From contig JAFPTE010000075.1 in the NCBI GenBank assembly GCA_017400415.1, forward strand, positions 1-12,366: DNA of 12,366 bases. Reading direction: 5' to 3'. How positions within the stretch are numbered: the first letter of the stretch is position 1; each line of letters begins with the position of its first letter. Shown here piece by piece: positions 5,116-12,321 of this stretch. The translations under genes were made by a program, and so were the position numbers. The notes beneath the pieces were generated by a model. The model did not search any database. It was not told where the DNA came from and was given only the letters and a program-made list of their open reading frames with translations. The stretch is from Oscillospiraceae bacterium. GTDB taxonomy: Bacteria; Bacillota; Clostridia; Oscillospirales; Oscillospiraceae.

Positions 5116-7095
5116 TATGACGAATTCGCCGCCGACCATTATGGGGACCTTTTCGCCGGCCTTTGTTATGCCGGTGACCGAGAGGTCCGGGGTGCCTATC
5201 ATGAAGTCGCAGTGCTGCAGGGACACGTTGAGACCGTGGGAGAGAAGCTCCTCCCGGCTCATCTCCTTGCCGCCCCGGATGTTGGGGTAGGCAGAGCCGA
5301 AGGCCAGGTGACAGGAGGCGTTCTCGTCAAAGAGCGTGTCGTAGAAAAGAAGGCCGCTTTTTGAAATCGGCGAGCTGTGGGGCACCAGGGCCGCCTCCCC
5401 AAGATAGCGGGAGTTCTCGTCCACGTCAAGCTCCGCCTCCAGAAGCTCCAGCCCCTTTTTTGCCCGGACTTCAACTATTTTTCCCTTTTCCAGCCGGAAG
5501 GAGAAGCCCTCCGCCACGCCGCCGGAGAGGGCAAGAGGCTTGGAGGCGAACACAACGCCGTTTACCCCGTCCCGCCTGGGTGCAGTGAAAATCTCCTCCG
5601 TGGGCATGTTGGGCAGAAAGACCGCACCGTTTTCCGCCGTGGCGGAGGCCGCCTCCCAGACGTGGTTTTCCGGAAGCTCAAGGGTCAGGTCCGTGCCGAG
5701 AGAGCTGACATAATGCAGGGCGGCAAAGCCGTATTCCGTCAGCTTTTCCGCCCGGGAGGAGAGCAGGGCCACGTGATTGTCCCAGGCCTCCGCCGGGTCG
5801 TCCTTTCCGTTTACTCCGGTGACCTTCAGAATGGCCTTCCAGAGGGCACGGACGGCCTCCGGCTCGGGCTTTGTGGGGAAGACCTTTTTTGCCCAGGGGC
5901 CGTTGGGAATGGCGGCCACGCACCACTGGTTTTTGTCGGCGTTGAGCCGGTCCCGGTAGGTCTTGACTCTGGGGCCGAAGGCGGCGGACTCCCGCCGCAG
6001 GCGGTCCGGGTCCACGCCCTCGAGGGCGTCCGGGTCCTCGGAGGAGAGGGAGAGGAAGGCGGCGCCCTTCTCCGCCAGGGTGTTCAGCATATCCGCCTCC
6101 CAGGGCTTTGCCTCGTCAAAGATTGCCTCTGCCCCGTGGAGGTACCGGCAGCGGCTAATCTGGGTGTCCTGCCAGCGCATGATGACCTCGGCGGCCCCGG
6201 CCTCGTAGGCCTCACGGACGCAGAGACGGGCAAATTCGGCGCTCTCCGTCTGGGCCCTGATGACCAGGGTCTGGCCGGGCTGAACGTTTATTCCCTTGCG
6301 GATGATGAGCCTGGCATACCGGGCTATGCGCTCCGTCAGAAGCCGGTCCTCCTCCTGGCGGAGGGCGCCCTCCAGAAGCCGCCTCTGGGCTTTGGTGTCG
6401 AAGGAAAGCCGCTCAAACATATCGGGCCGGCGGTTTTTTGTGCGGAGGATGCTCTGCCTCTGACGCCAGACCTCGATTTCGGCGTGGTTGCCCCCCAGGA
6501 GCACGTCCGGCACGCTCTGGCCCTGCCAGGTCTCCGGCCGGGAGTACTGGGGATACTCCAGAAGCCCGTCCCAGTGGCTCTCGTTTTCGTAGCACTCCGG
6601 GGAGGGGAGGACCCCCTCAATAAGCCGAAGTACCGAGTCCGCCACCGCCATGGCGGGGATCTCCCCGCCGGTGAGGACGAAGTCGCCCAGGCTTATCTCC
6701 TCATCCACGCACTGGTCGATGAAGCGCTGGTCCACTCCCTCGTAGTGGCCGCAGACCAGAATGAGCCCGTCGTAGTCCCGGGCAAGGCGCCGGGCGTCCT
6801 CCTCCTTAAAGGGCTTGCCGCAGGGGGAGAGGTACACCGTCCGGAGATTTTTGTCCCCCCGGCGCTCCTTTGCGTAGGCCCAGGCGTCACGGAGAGGCTG
6901 GGCCTGCATGATGCAGCCCCGGCCGCCGCCGTAGGGGTAGTCGTCCACCTGGTTCTGCCTGTTCTCCGTGAAGTCACGGATCTGGTGGGCCTGCACATCC
7001 ACATAGCCCCGCTGGGCCGCCCGCTTTATGATGCTCTCGCCCAGCACCGCCATAACGGAGCCGGGGAACAGGGTAAGGATATCGACTGTGTACAT
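5113..7095 (-). CDS. trmD: Fusion: tRNA (guanine-37-N1)-methyltransferase TrmD + M29 metallo-aminopeptidase
   Basis: One uninterrupted 660-codon frame, with residues numbered from the ATG 7095. Residues 1 to about 248 are a full TrmD: DILTLFPG, DDYPYGGGRG (51-60), YLSPCGKPF (88-96), GHYEGVDQRF (116-125), the SAM-binding knot ISLGDFVLTGGEIPAM (134-149), R157 and the catalytic D176 in WDGLLEYPQYSRP. TrmD makes m1G37 next to the anticodon and prevents frameshifting. Residues from about 250 to 660 are a full M29 (AmpS/PepS) aminopeptidase. Its metal ligands can be assigned as E501, E567, H596, Y603, H628 and D630, with spacing matching the family. The usual lengths (about 245 and 410) add up exactly. 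The ATG overlaps the rimM stop as TGATG and has GGAGGGG 5 bases upstream; a GTG at 7098 is the alternative. It is the last gene of the operon, before a terminator. Confidence 0.93.
   Translation of the reverse strand: MYTVDILTLFPGSVMAVLGESIIKRAAQRGYVDVQAHQIRDFTENRQNQVDDYPYGGGRGCIMQAQPLRDAWAYAKERRGDKNLRTVYLSPCGKPFKEEDARRLARDYDGLILVCGHYEGVDQRFIDQCVDEEISLGDFVLTGGEIPAMAVADSVLRLIEGVLPSPECYENESHWDGLLEYPQYSRPETWQGQSVPDVLLGGNHAEIEVWRQRQSILRTKNRRPDMFERLSFDTKAQRRLLEGALRQEEDRLLTERIARYARLIIRKGINVQPGQTLVIRAQTESAEFARLCVREAYEAGAAEVIMRWQDTQISRCRYLHGAEAIFDEAKPWEADMLNTLAEKGAAFLSLSSEDPDALEGVDPDRLRRESAAFGPRVKTYRDRLNADKNQWCVAAIPNGPWAKKVFPTKPEPEAVRALWKAILKVTGVNGKDDPAEAWDNHVALLSSRAEKLTEYGFAALHYVSSLGTDLTLELPENHVWEAASATAENGAVFLPNMPTEEIFTAPRRDGVNGVVFASKPLALSGGVAEGFSFRLEKGKIVEVRAKKGLELLEAELDVDENSRYLGEAALVPHSSPISKSGLLFYDTLFDENASCHLAFGSAYPNIRGGKEMSREELLSHGLNVSLQHCDFMIGTPDLSVTGITKAGEKVPIMVGGEFVI
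6337..6356 (-). promoter_or_regulatory. SD-like sequence and in-frame CTG at the TrmD/M29 junction
   Basis: On the minus strand AGGAGGAGG (6356-6348) lies 8 bases before an in-frame CTG (6339-6337). Initiation there would give a peptidase starting (M)TERIARYARLI, the usual beginning of a free M29 enzyme. No ATG, GTG or TTG is available at the junction. The purine run also simply encodes QEED, so this may be chance. Confidence 0.25.
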
Positions 7096-7580
7096 CACAG
7101 CCCCTCCATCATATTCACGGTAACGGTCCCGGCCTCCATGTCCCGGCCCAGGATGAACGCATCCACCATGGGCACGAGAATCTCCCTGTCGCCTCTGATG
7201 ACAAGGAGCCTGCCGCCGGGCATCTCCATGATATCGGCAACCTTTCCCAGGGGCCTGCCGTCCCCGTCCAGGGCGTCAAAGCCGATAAGGTCCTGGATGA
7301 AGTACTGCCCCTCCTCCAGGCCGGCCTCCCTGCGGTCTGCGTAGATAACCTTTCCCCGGAGGGCGTCGGCCTTCTCCGGAGTGTCGATTCCTTCAAAGAG
7401 GGCCTGCACAAAGCGGCCCCTGACCACCCTTGAGGACCGTACCGCCACGGGCATCCCGTCAATATAGAAGGTTTTGAAGCGCAGGAGGAATTCGGGAGAG
7501 TCCGCCCAGGGCTCGATCTTGACTGCGCCCTTGACTCCCATGGTGTTTATAATCCGCCCGGCGTCAATGAGTTTTTCCAT
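7095..7580 (-). CDS. rimM: Ribosome maturation factor RimM
   Basis: The 161-residue product has an N-terminal RimM beta-barrel (about 1-85, beginning EKLIDAGRIINTMGVKGAVKI) and a C-terminal PRC-barrel domain (about 91-161, GQYFIQDLIGFDALDGDG through EILVPMVDAFI). Family knowledge: RimM binds the 30S subunit near S19 and helps assemble the head of 16S rRNA. The start is the ATG 7580-7578, with AGGAG 5 bases upstream. The frame is open further, to 7619, but that extension crosses the terminator hairpin and is not conserved-looking. Its stop overlaps the trmD start as TGATG. The intrinsic-terminator hairpin just upstream suggests that rimM and the trmD fusion are made at a lower level than rpsP and khpA. 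Confidence 0.95.
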   Translation of the reverse strand: MEKLIDAGRIINTMGVKGAVKIEPWADSPEFLLRFKTFYIDGMPVAVRSSRVVRGRFVQALFEGIDTPEKADALRGKVIYADRREAGLEEGQYFIQDLIGFDALDGDGRPLGKVADIMEMPGGRLLVIRGDREILVPMVDAFILGRDMEAGTVTVNMMEGL

Positions 7581-7595
7581 AGCTGCTCCTGTTTT

Positions 7596-7623
7596 AAAAA
7601 AGGGCGTGCCAGATGACACGCCC
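7596..7623 (-). terminator. Intra-operon intrinsic terminator or attenuator between khpA and rimM
   Basis: On the minus strand GGGCGTGTC (7623-7615) pairs with GGCACGCCC (7610-7602) with one U-G pair and a 4-base loop. A U6 run follows directly (7601-7596). It begins 7 bases after the khpA stop and ends 15 bases before the rimM ATG. The shape is a textbook intrinsic terminator. No promoter for rimM was seen downstream of it, so it must be partly read through. Confidence 0.8.
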
Positions 7624-7629
7624 GGTTGG

Positions 7630-7869
7630 TTACTCGTTTTCGTCCATTATATCCACGCTGACGTGTTTCTGCTGCCTCTGGGCAACGGAGCGCATCAGCA
7701 CCCGGATCTCCTTGGCGATTTTGCCGTGCCGGCCGATGACCTTGCCCATATCGTCCGGGGCAACACGCAGTTCAAAAACGGTGGTATCGCCGTTTTCACG
7801 CTCCGTCACCGTGACATCGTCGGGAGAATCAACGAGGTTTTTAGCGATATAGGTGAGAAGCTCTTTCAA
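7630..7869 (-). CDS. khpA: KH-domain RNA-binding protein KhpA (YlqC family)
   Basis: The 79-residue product has a single type II KH fold. It begins KELLTYIAKNLVDSPDDVTV, and the RNA-binding GxxG loop is G46-RH-G49 in GKVIGRHGKIAKEIRVLMR. KhpA is known to pair with KhpB (Jag) in Firmicutes and to bind many RNAs, affecting cell division and envelope synthesis. The start is inferred to be TTG (7869-7867): GGAGG lies 7 bases upstream and the resulting N-terminus matches the family. A further TTG at 7887, with no SD, would add six residues. There is no ATG option. It sits between rpsP and rimM, the usual Firmicutes position; ylqD, sometimes found next, is absent. Confidence 0.93.
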   Translation of the reverse strand: MKELLTYIAKNLVDSPDDVTVTERENGDTTVFELRVAPDDMGKVIGRHGKIAKEIRVLMRSVAQRQQKHVSVDIMDENE

Positions 7870-7883
7870 AACAGCTCCTCCGA

Positions 7884-8123
7884 TCAAAGGACGCCTGCGT
7901 TCTTCAGCAGGGTCTTAACGGTATCGGTGGGCTGAGCGCCGTTGGCGAGCCACTCCTTGGCTCTGTCGGCGTTCACGGAGACAAGAGAGGGCTCCTGCAT
8001 GGGGTCATAGGTGCCGATCTCCTCGATGAAGCGGCCGTCTCTGGGGAAACGGGAGTCAGCGACAACGATTCTGTAATAGGGGGCCTTCTTGGCGCCCATT
8101 CTGCGAAGTCTGATTTTTACCAT
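7884..8123 (-). CDS. rpsP: 30S ribosomal protein S16
   Basis: The 79-residue protein starts MVKIRLRRMGAKKAPYYRIVVADSR and contains DGRFIEEIGTYDP, the unmistakable S16 signature; the length is normal. S16 binds 16S rRNA early in 30S assembly. GGAGG lies 9 bases before the ATG. The 65-base gap to ffh upstream is AT-rich. It holds a weak minus-strand promoter candidate (TTTACA at 8183-8178, 17-base spacer, TAAATA) and a small inverted repeat (8162-8167 with 8173-8178). Extra transcription of rpsP is therefore possible but unproven. The khpA gene follows 14 bases after the stop. Confidence 0.97.
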   Translation of the reverse strand: MVKIRLRRMGAKKAPYYRIVVADSRFPRDGRFIEEIGTYDPMQEPSLVSVNADRAKEWLANGAQPTDTVKTLLKNAGVL

Positions 8124-8188
8124 TGTAATGTACCTCCAAAAATGTTTTGTTTTTTATTTAGAATATCCTGATGATATTGTAAAACGAA

Positions 8189-9541
8189 TCAGAAGCCGAA
8201 CCGGCCGCCCTTGCGGCCCTTGCCGCCGCCCATGAAGGAGGGGAGCTTGCCCTTCTGCATCTGGCGGGTCAGCTGCTTGAGCATATCGTACTGCTTTATG
8301 AGGCGGTTTATCTCCACAACGTTGGTGCCGCTGCCGGCGGCAATGCGCTTTTTGCGGCTGTAATTGAGGATGGAGGGGTTTTCCCGCTCGTCCGGGGTCA
8401 TGGAGAGGATGATGGCCTCAGTCCGGCCCAGAGCCTTTTCGTCCAGCTTGGCGCCGGCCAGGGCCTTGCCGGCCCCGCCGGGGAGCATGCCCGCAATGTC
8501 GTTCATGCTGCCCATGCCCCGCAGCTGCACGAGCTGGTCATAGTAGTCGGAGAGGGTGAAGCTGTTTTTCTTGAGCTTTTCCTGAAGCTCCCGGGCCTTT
8601 TTCTCGTCAAAGGCCTGCTCGGCCTTCTCGATGAGGGTCAGCATATCGCCCATGCCCAGGATGCGGGAGGCCATCCGGTCCGGATGGAAGGGCTCGATGG
8701 CGTCCAGCTTTTCGCCGATGCCGGAGAACTTGATGGGCTTGCCCGTAACAGCCCGGACGGAGAGGGCGGCGCCGCCTCTGGCGTCACCGTCCAGCTTTGT
8801 GAGCATGACGCCGGTGATGCCCAGAGCCTCGTCAAAGGCGGCGGCAGCGTTGACGGCGTCCTGGCCGGTCATGGCGTCCACCACCAGCAGGATCTCATCC
8901 GGATTCACGGCGGCCTTCACGCGCTTGAGCTCATCCATCAGCGCCTCGTCAATGTGGAGACGGCCGGCGGTGTCAAGGATGACCAGGTCGTTGCCGTGCT
9001 TCTTTGCGTGGGAGATGGCCTCCTGCGCAATCTTCACCGGGTCCTCGGTGCCCATCTGGAACACCGGGATGCCCAGCTGCCCGCCTACGGTTTCCAGCTG
9101 CTTTATGGCGGCGGGGCGGTAGATGTCGCAGGCCACCAGCAGGGGGCGCTTGGAGTTCTGCTTTTTCAAAAGGGCAGCCAGCTTTGCGCCGTTGGTGGTC
9201 TTGCCTGCGCCCTGAAGTCCCACCAGCATGACCACGGTGAGGCCCCGGGAGGACATATTGAGCTTGGCGGTGGTGCCGCCCATAAGGGCGATAAGCTCCT
9301 CATTGACGATTTTTATGACCATCTGAGCGGGGGTGAGGCTTTCAAGCACGTCCTGCCCCACGGCACGCTCGGAAACGGTTTTTACAAAGTCCTTGACGAC
9401 CTTATAGCTGACGTCCGCCTCCAGAAGGGCCAGACGCACCTCACGCATGGCGTCCTTGATATCCGCCTCGGAAAGGCGGCCCTTGCCCCGGAGCTTTTTG
9501 AATGCGTTTGTCAGCTTTTCGGAAAGAGATTCAAATGCCAT
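8189..9541 (-). CDS. ffh: Signal recognition particle GTPase Ffh (SRP54)
   Basis: The 450-residue protein has a helical N domain (1 to about 95) and a G domain with P-loop GLQGAGKTT (108-116), DIYRPAA (139-145), DTAGR (190-194) and TKLD (248-251). A methionine-rich M domain from about 295 contains GMGDMLTLIEKA and the SRP RNA-binding GSGTNVVEINRLIKQY. It ends in a Gly/Lys-rich tail. Ffh binds SRP RNA and signal peptides of nascent chains, and docks on FtsY to deliver ribosomes to the membrane. AAAGG lies 8 bases before the ATG, and the ylxM stop is 4 bases upstream, so the two are likely coupled. Neither ftsY nor the SRP RNA gene is in the window. Confidence 0.98.
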   Translation of the reverse strand: MAFESLSEKLTNAFKKLRGKGRLSEADIKDAMREVRLALLEADVSYKVVKDFVKTVSERAVGQDVLESLTPAQMVIKIVNEELIALMGGTTAKLNMSSRGLTVVMLVGLQGAGKTTNGAKLAALLKKQNSKRPLLVACDIYRPAAIKQLETVGGQLGIPVFQMGTEDPVKIAQEAISHAKKHGNDLVILDTAGRLHIDEALMDELKRVKAAVNPDEILLVVDAMTGQDAVNAAAAFDEALGITGVMLTKLDGDARGGAALSVRAVTGKPIKFSGIGEKLDAIEPFHPDRMASRILGMGDMLTLIEKAEQAFDEKKARELQEKLKKNSFTLSDYYDQLVQLRGMGSMNDIAGMLPGGAGKALAGAKLDEKALGRTEAIILSMTPDERENPSILNYSRKKRIAAGSGTNVVEINRLIKQYDMLKQLTRQMQKGKLPSFMGGGKGRKGGRFGF

Positions 9542-9545
9542 TGTA

Positions 9546-9896
9546 TCAGCCTTTCAGTTTTCCGATACCCTCCAGAATTTCCAGAGCCAGCCGGTGAGCC
9601 GGGCCGCCGGTCATATCTGCCAGGGCTTGAGCCTTTTCCTCCAGAGAGCCCAGGCCCTGCCGCAGCTCCATGAACCGCTGGACAACGCCGGTCTTCTCTT
9701 CATACTCCCGAAGCTGGCGCTTGGCGGCCACAAGCCCGTCACGGACTGCCTGACGGGAAACGCCGGTGACCTCGCTGACCTCGGAAAGGGACATGTCATC
9801 GTTGAAGCAGAGGTCAAAGTAATCCCGCTGTTTTTCGCTGAGCAGGTCCCCGAAAAAGTCAAAGAGCAGGCTCAGCTCCAGGGTCTCATCTGCCAC
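9546..9896 (-). CDS. ylxM: YlxM-family helix-turn-helix protein
   Basis: The 116-residue protein has a sigma-like helix-turn-helix: SLLFDFFGDLLSEKQRDYFDLCFNDDMSLSEVSEVTGVSRQAVRD spans about residues 9-53 and is followed by a coiled-coil-like helix and a C-terminal tail. YlxM/p13 proteins are encoded directly upstream of ffh in many Firmicutes; in Streptococcus the protein interacts with SRP components, and it is taken as an SRP accessory factor rather than a classical repressor. The start is GTG (9896-9894), with GAGGT 8 bases upstream and the normal family beginning (M)ADETLELSLLFDFF. It is the first gene of the operon, 35 to 40 bases from the predicted transcription start. Confidence 0.93.
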   Translation of the reverse strand: MADETLELSLLFDFFGDLLSEKQRDYFDLCFNDDMSLSEVSEVTGVSRQAVRDGLVAAKRQLREYEEKTGVVQRFMELRQGLGSLEEKAQALADMTGGPAHRLALEILEGIGKLKG

Positions 9897-9938
9897 GGGA
9901 AATCACCTCTGTAAAGCTTTTTTCCTTAACACCGGCAT

Positions 9939-9967
9939 ATTCTAACCTATCCCCGGCCGTTTGTCAA
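9939..9967 (-). promoter_or_regulatory. Near-consensus sigma70 promoter of the ylxM-ffh-rpsP-khpA-rimM-trmD operon
   Basis: On the minus strand TTGACA (9967-9962, perfect -35), a 17-base spacer and TAGAAT (9944-9939) form the best promoter in the window. Transcription should begin near 9932. This fits the high demand for SRP and ribosomal proteins. Confidence 0.88.
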
Positions 9968-10029
9968 GGAATATTTTCATTCACCCGGGGAAAAATTAGG
10001 AGAAAACGCCTTTAAGAGAGGGATAACCT

Positions 10030-12321
10030 ATGGAAATGGGCAGCAAACAGCCTTATGTAGAGCTTATGAATCTACCCAACTTCGCCGCAGCTACCGCCGG
10101 GGCCTGGAACGAGGCCGGCCGGACCCGGCCCCGGAAATACGCCCGGAGGCTCAGGCGGGCAGTCCGCAGTCTGGGCGCCGCAGCGGCTTCGGCAGAGGGG
10201 GAAGGGGGGGCCTGGCTCCGGGAAAATCTCGGGCTTCTGACACGCCGGGGTCTGGAGGCCGCCCGGGCCATATACGATTGCGGGCCCATAGCCGTGAGCG
10301 GCAGGGGAGCGCCCTGCCTTGAGCTCTGCTGTCAGGCCCTGGTTGCCTCCGGCCTGGGGGAGGTAAGTCCGGAGCGGCTGCGGGTGTTCCTGCGCTCCTT
10401 TCAGAAGACCCGGCCGCTGTGCGAGCGGGAGCTGTGGCTTGTGCCGGAGATGCTCACCGGGGAGCTCATATTCCATATCCTGCAATGCCCGGAGAACGCA
10501 GAGGCGGCGGTGCGGTCCGTGCAGCTTCTTTCCGCAGAGGATCTGACGGAGACTCTGGAGGGACTCAGCGCCCTGGAGGAGGCGCTGCGGCAGGACCCGG
10601 CGGGGCTCTATCCCCTTATGGACAGGGGCACCCGGGAGCAGTACCGCCGGCGCATTACCCGCATTGCGGAGGGGGAGGGCGTCAGCGAGCTGAGGAAAGC
10701 CCGGGACTGTCTGAGCCTTGCCCAAAGGGGACCCGAGCGCCATGTGGGGCACTATATATTTGCAGGGGACAGGAAAAAGCCGCCTCTGGGCCTCTATGTG
10801 GGCGCCGTGACGGTGGGGAGCCTGTTCCTTGCGGTCCTGGCGGGGTTCCTGCTTGAAAATCCCCTGGCCGCTTTTTTGCTTCTTCTGCCCATCTGGGAGG
10901 CGGTGAAGAGCGGAACGGACTTCCTTGTGTGCAGGCTGACGCCCCCCAGAAGGCTCATGCGCATGGACTTCTCCCGGGGTATTCCCAGGGCGGGGAGGAC
11001 CATATGCGTCATCTCTGCGGTCCTGAGCTCCGAAAAGGGTGCGGAGGAGCTCTTTTCGTCCCTGGAGAAATACATGCTCACAAACCGCTCCGCCGGGGAA
11101 AACCTTCTGTTCGGTGTCCTGGGGGACCTGGGGGAAGCCACGTCGCCTTCGGCGGAGGGGGACGAGGGTATAATCCGCACCGCCGCAGGCTGCTGCCGGA
11201 GCCTGAACGAGAGATGGGGCGGCGGGTTTTATCTCTTCCTGCGGCCCAGGACCTACCATGCGGCGGATAAGGTGTACAGGCCCCGGGAGCGTAAGCGGGG
11301 TGCCCTGGAGGAGCTGGCGGCCCTCCTCTCCGGGGAGGAGTCCCCTATGAGGGCTGCGGCAGGGGACCCGGAGGGCCTTCGGGGCGTGAACTTCATCCTG
11401 ACCCTGGATGCTGACACCCGCCTTACTGCGGACAGCGCAGCCAAGCTTGTGGGCGCCGCCCTGCACCCGCTGAACAGGCCCGTTCTGGACCGGACCGGCA
11501 GGCGGGTGCTGTCCGGCTTCGGCATAATCTCGCCCAGGGTGGGGGTGGACCTGGAGGCCGCCGGAAGGAGCGACTTTTCCCGGATCTTTGCGGGCATAGG
11601 CGGCGCCGAGCCCTACGGACTTCTTTGCTCCGAGGCCCTTTGGGACCTCTACGGCGCCGGCCTGTTCACAGGGAAGGGGCTCATAAACGTGCCCGTGTAC
11701 CGGCAGGTCATGAGGGACGCCGTTCCGGAGGGCATAATGCTGAGCCACGATATAATCGAGGGAGCCTGCCTGGGGGTGGGCTTTCTCAGCGATGCGGAGC
11801 TGACGGACGGCTTCCCCTGTAAGGTGAAGAGCTATCTTGCCCGGCTGGACCGCTGGACCCGGGGGGACTGGCAGAACGCCCCCTGGCTGGGCAGCAGGCG
11901 CATTTCGCCTCTGGACCAGTGGCGGCTTTTTGAAAATCTGCGCCGGTCCCTGACGCCGGCCTCTGAGCTTTCCGCAATACTTCTGGGAATCTTCTGGCCG
12001 GGAGCCTGGCTCGCCGCAGTCTGGGCGGTGCTCCTGCATATGTCATCCCTCATTGCCCGCTGCGTTTTTGCCCTGCTGAAGCACGACGGAACTGCCTCCC
12101 TCCGCACAAGCTCGCCCTTCCTGTGGGGGATCCCAGAGGCTCTCATACAGGGGGCGGTGGGGCTTCTTCTGCTGCCCGCAAAGGCCTATGTGACCCTCCG
12201 GGCTGCCGTCACCGCCCTGTGGCGCATGAAGGTAACGGGAAAGGGGCTTCTGGCCTGGGTGACCTCCGGACAGGCGGAGCAGAAAAGCGTCAATACCCTG
12301 GCTTCAAAAGATCGCGCGTAA
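10030..12321 (+). CDS. NdvB-like membrane glycosyltransferase (GT84, cyclic beta-1,2-glucan synthase N-terminal part), probably truncated
   Basis: This 763-residue protein matches the N-terminal third of cyclic beta-1,2-glucan synthases. In order: a helical soluble region (about 60-245, ending RHVGHYIF), two membrane segments (about 254-275 and 277-296), and a GT-A domain (about 320-640) with the DAD motif 460-462, the HPLNRP and GAGLFTGKGLINVPVYRQV blocks, LSHDIIEGACL (571-581) and RLDRW (605-609). A second membrane cluster covers about 645-680 and 698-730. Family proteins of about 2800 residues continue with more membrane helices, a linker and a GH94 phosphorylase domain that sets chain length; none is present here. 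Homology to the family seems to hold to about residue 755 (LLAWVTSGQAE), then the frame stops. GAGAGGG precedes the ATG; an ATG two codons on is possible. No convincing promoter was seen. UDP-glucose is the presumed donor. Confidence 0.82.
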   Translation: MEMGSKQPYVELMNLPNFAAATAGAWNEAGRTRPRKYARRLRRAVRSLGAAAASAEGEGGAWLRENLGLLTRRGLEAARAIYDCGPIAVSGRGAPCLELCCQALVASGLGEVSPERLRVFLRSFQKTRPLCERELWLVPEMLTGELIFHILQCPENAEAAVRSVQLLSAEDLTETLEGLSALEEALRQDPAGLYPLMDRGTREQYRRRITRIAEGEGVSELRKARDCLSLAQRGPERHVGHYIFAGDRKKPPLGLYVGAVTVGSLFLAVLAGFLLENPLAAFLLLLPIWEAVKSGTDFLVCRLTPPRRLMRMDFSRGIPRAGRTICVISAVLSSEKGAEELFSSLEKYMLTNRSAGENLLFGVLGDLGEATSPSAEGDEGIIRTAAGCCRSLNERWGGGFYLFLRPRTYHAADKVYRPRERKRGALEELAALLSGEESPMRAAAGDPEGLRGVNFILTLDADTRLTADSAAKLVGAALHPLNRPVLDRTGRRVLSGFGIISPRVGVDLEAAGRSDFSRIFAGIGGAEPYGLLCSEALWDLYGAGLFTGKGLINVPVYRQVMRDAVPEGIMLSHDIIEGACLGVGFLSDAELTDGFPCKVKSYLARLDRWTRGDWQNAPWLGSRRISPLDQWRLFENLRRSLTPASELSAILLGIFWPGAWLAAVWAVLLHMSSLIARCVFALLKHDGTASLRTSSPFLWGIPEALIQGAVGLLLLPAKAYVTLRAAVTALWRMKVTGKGLLAWVTSGQAEQKSVNTLASKDRA

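Noticed and set aside
5377..7344. A 655-codon plus-strand open frame opposite rimM and the trmD fusion
   Set aside because: It is antisense to genes with full motif support, is rich in low-complexity Gly/Val/Leu/Pro, has no motif or SD, and arises from high GC in the third codon position of the real genes.
7581..7619. A 13-residue N-terminal extension of RimM
   Set aside because: It would be read through the terminator hairpin and has no SD; the ATG at 7580 has AGGAG and the family-typical beginning.
8162..8178. The inverted repeat between ffh and rpsP as a terminator
   Set aside because: It is only six AT-rich pairs and is not followed by a U run on the transcribed strand.
9968..10029. A plus-strand promoter for the glucan synthase in the divergent region
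   Set aside because: TTGTCA (9961-9966) has no -10 box at a workable distance, and no other convincing pair was found.
10072..12039. A 655-codon minus-strand open frame opposite the glucan synthase
   Set aside because: It is rich in Pro/Gln/Gly/Arg with no recognisable domain, while the plus strand shows a clear GT84 domain. It is a GC-driven shadow.
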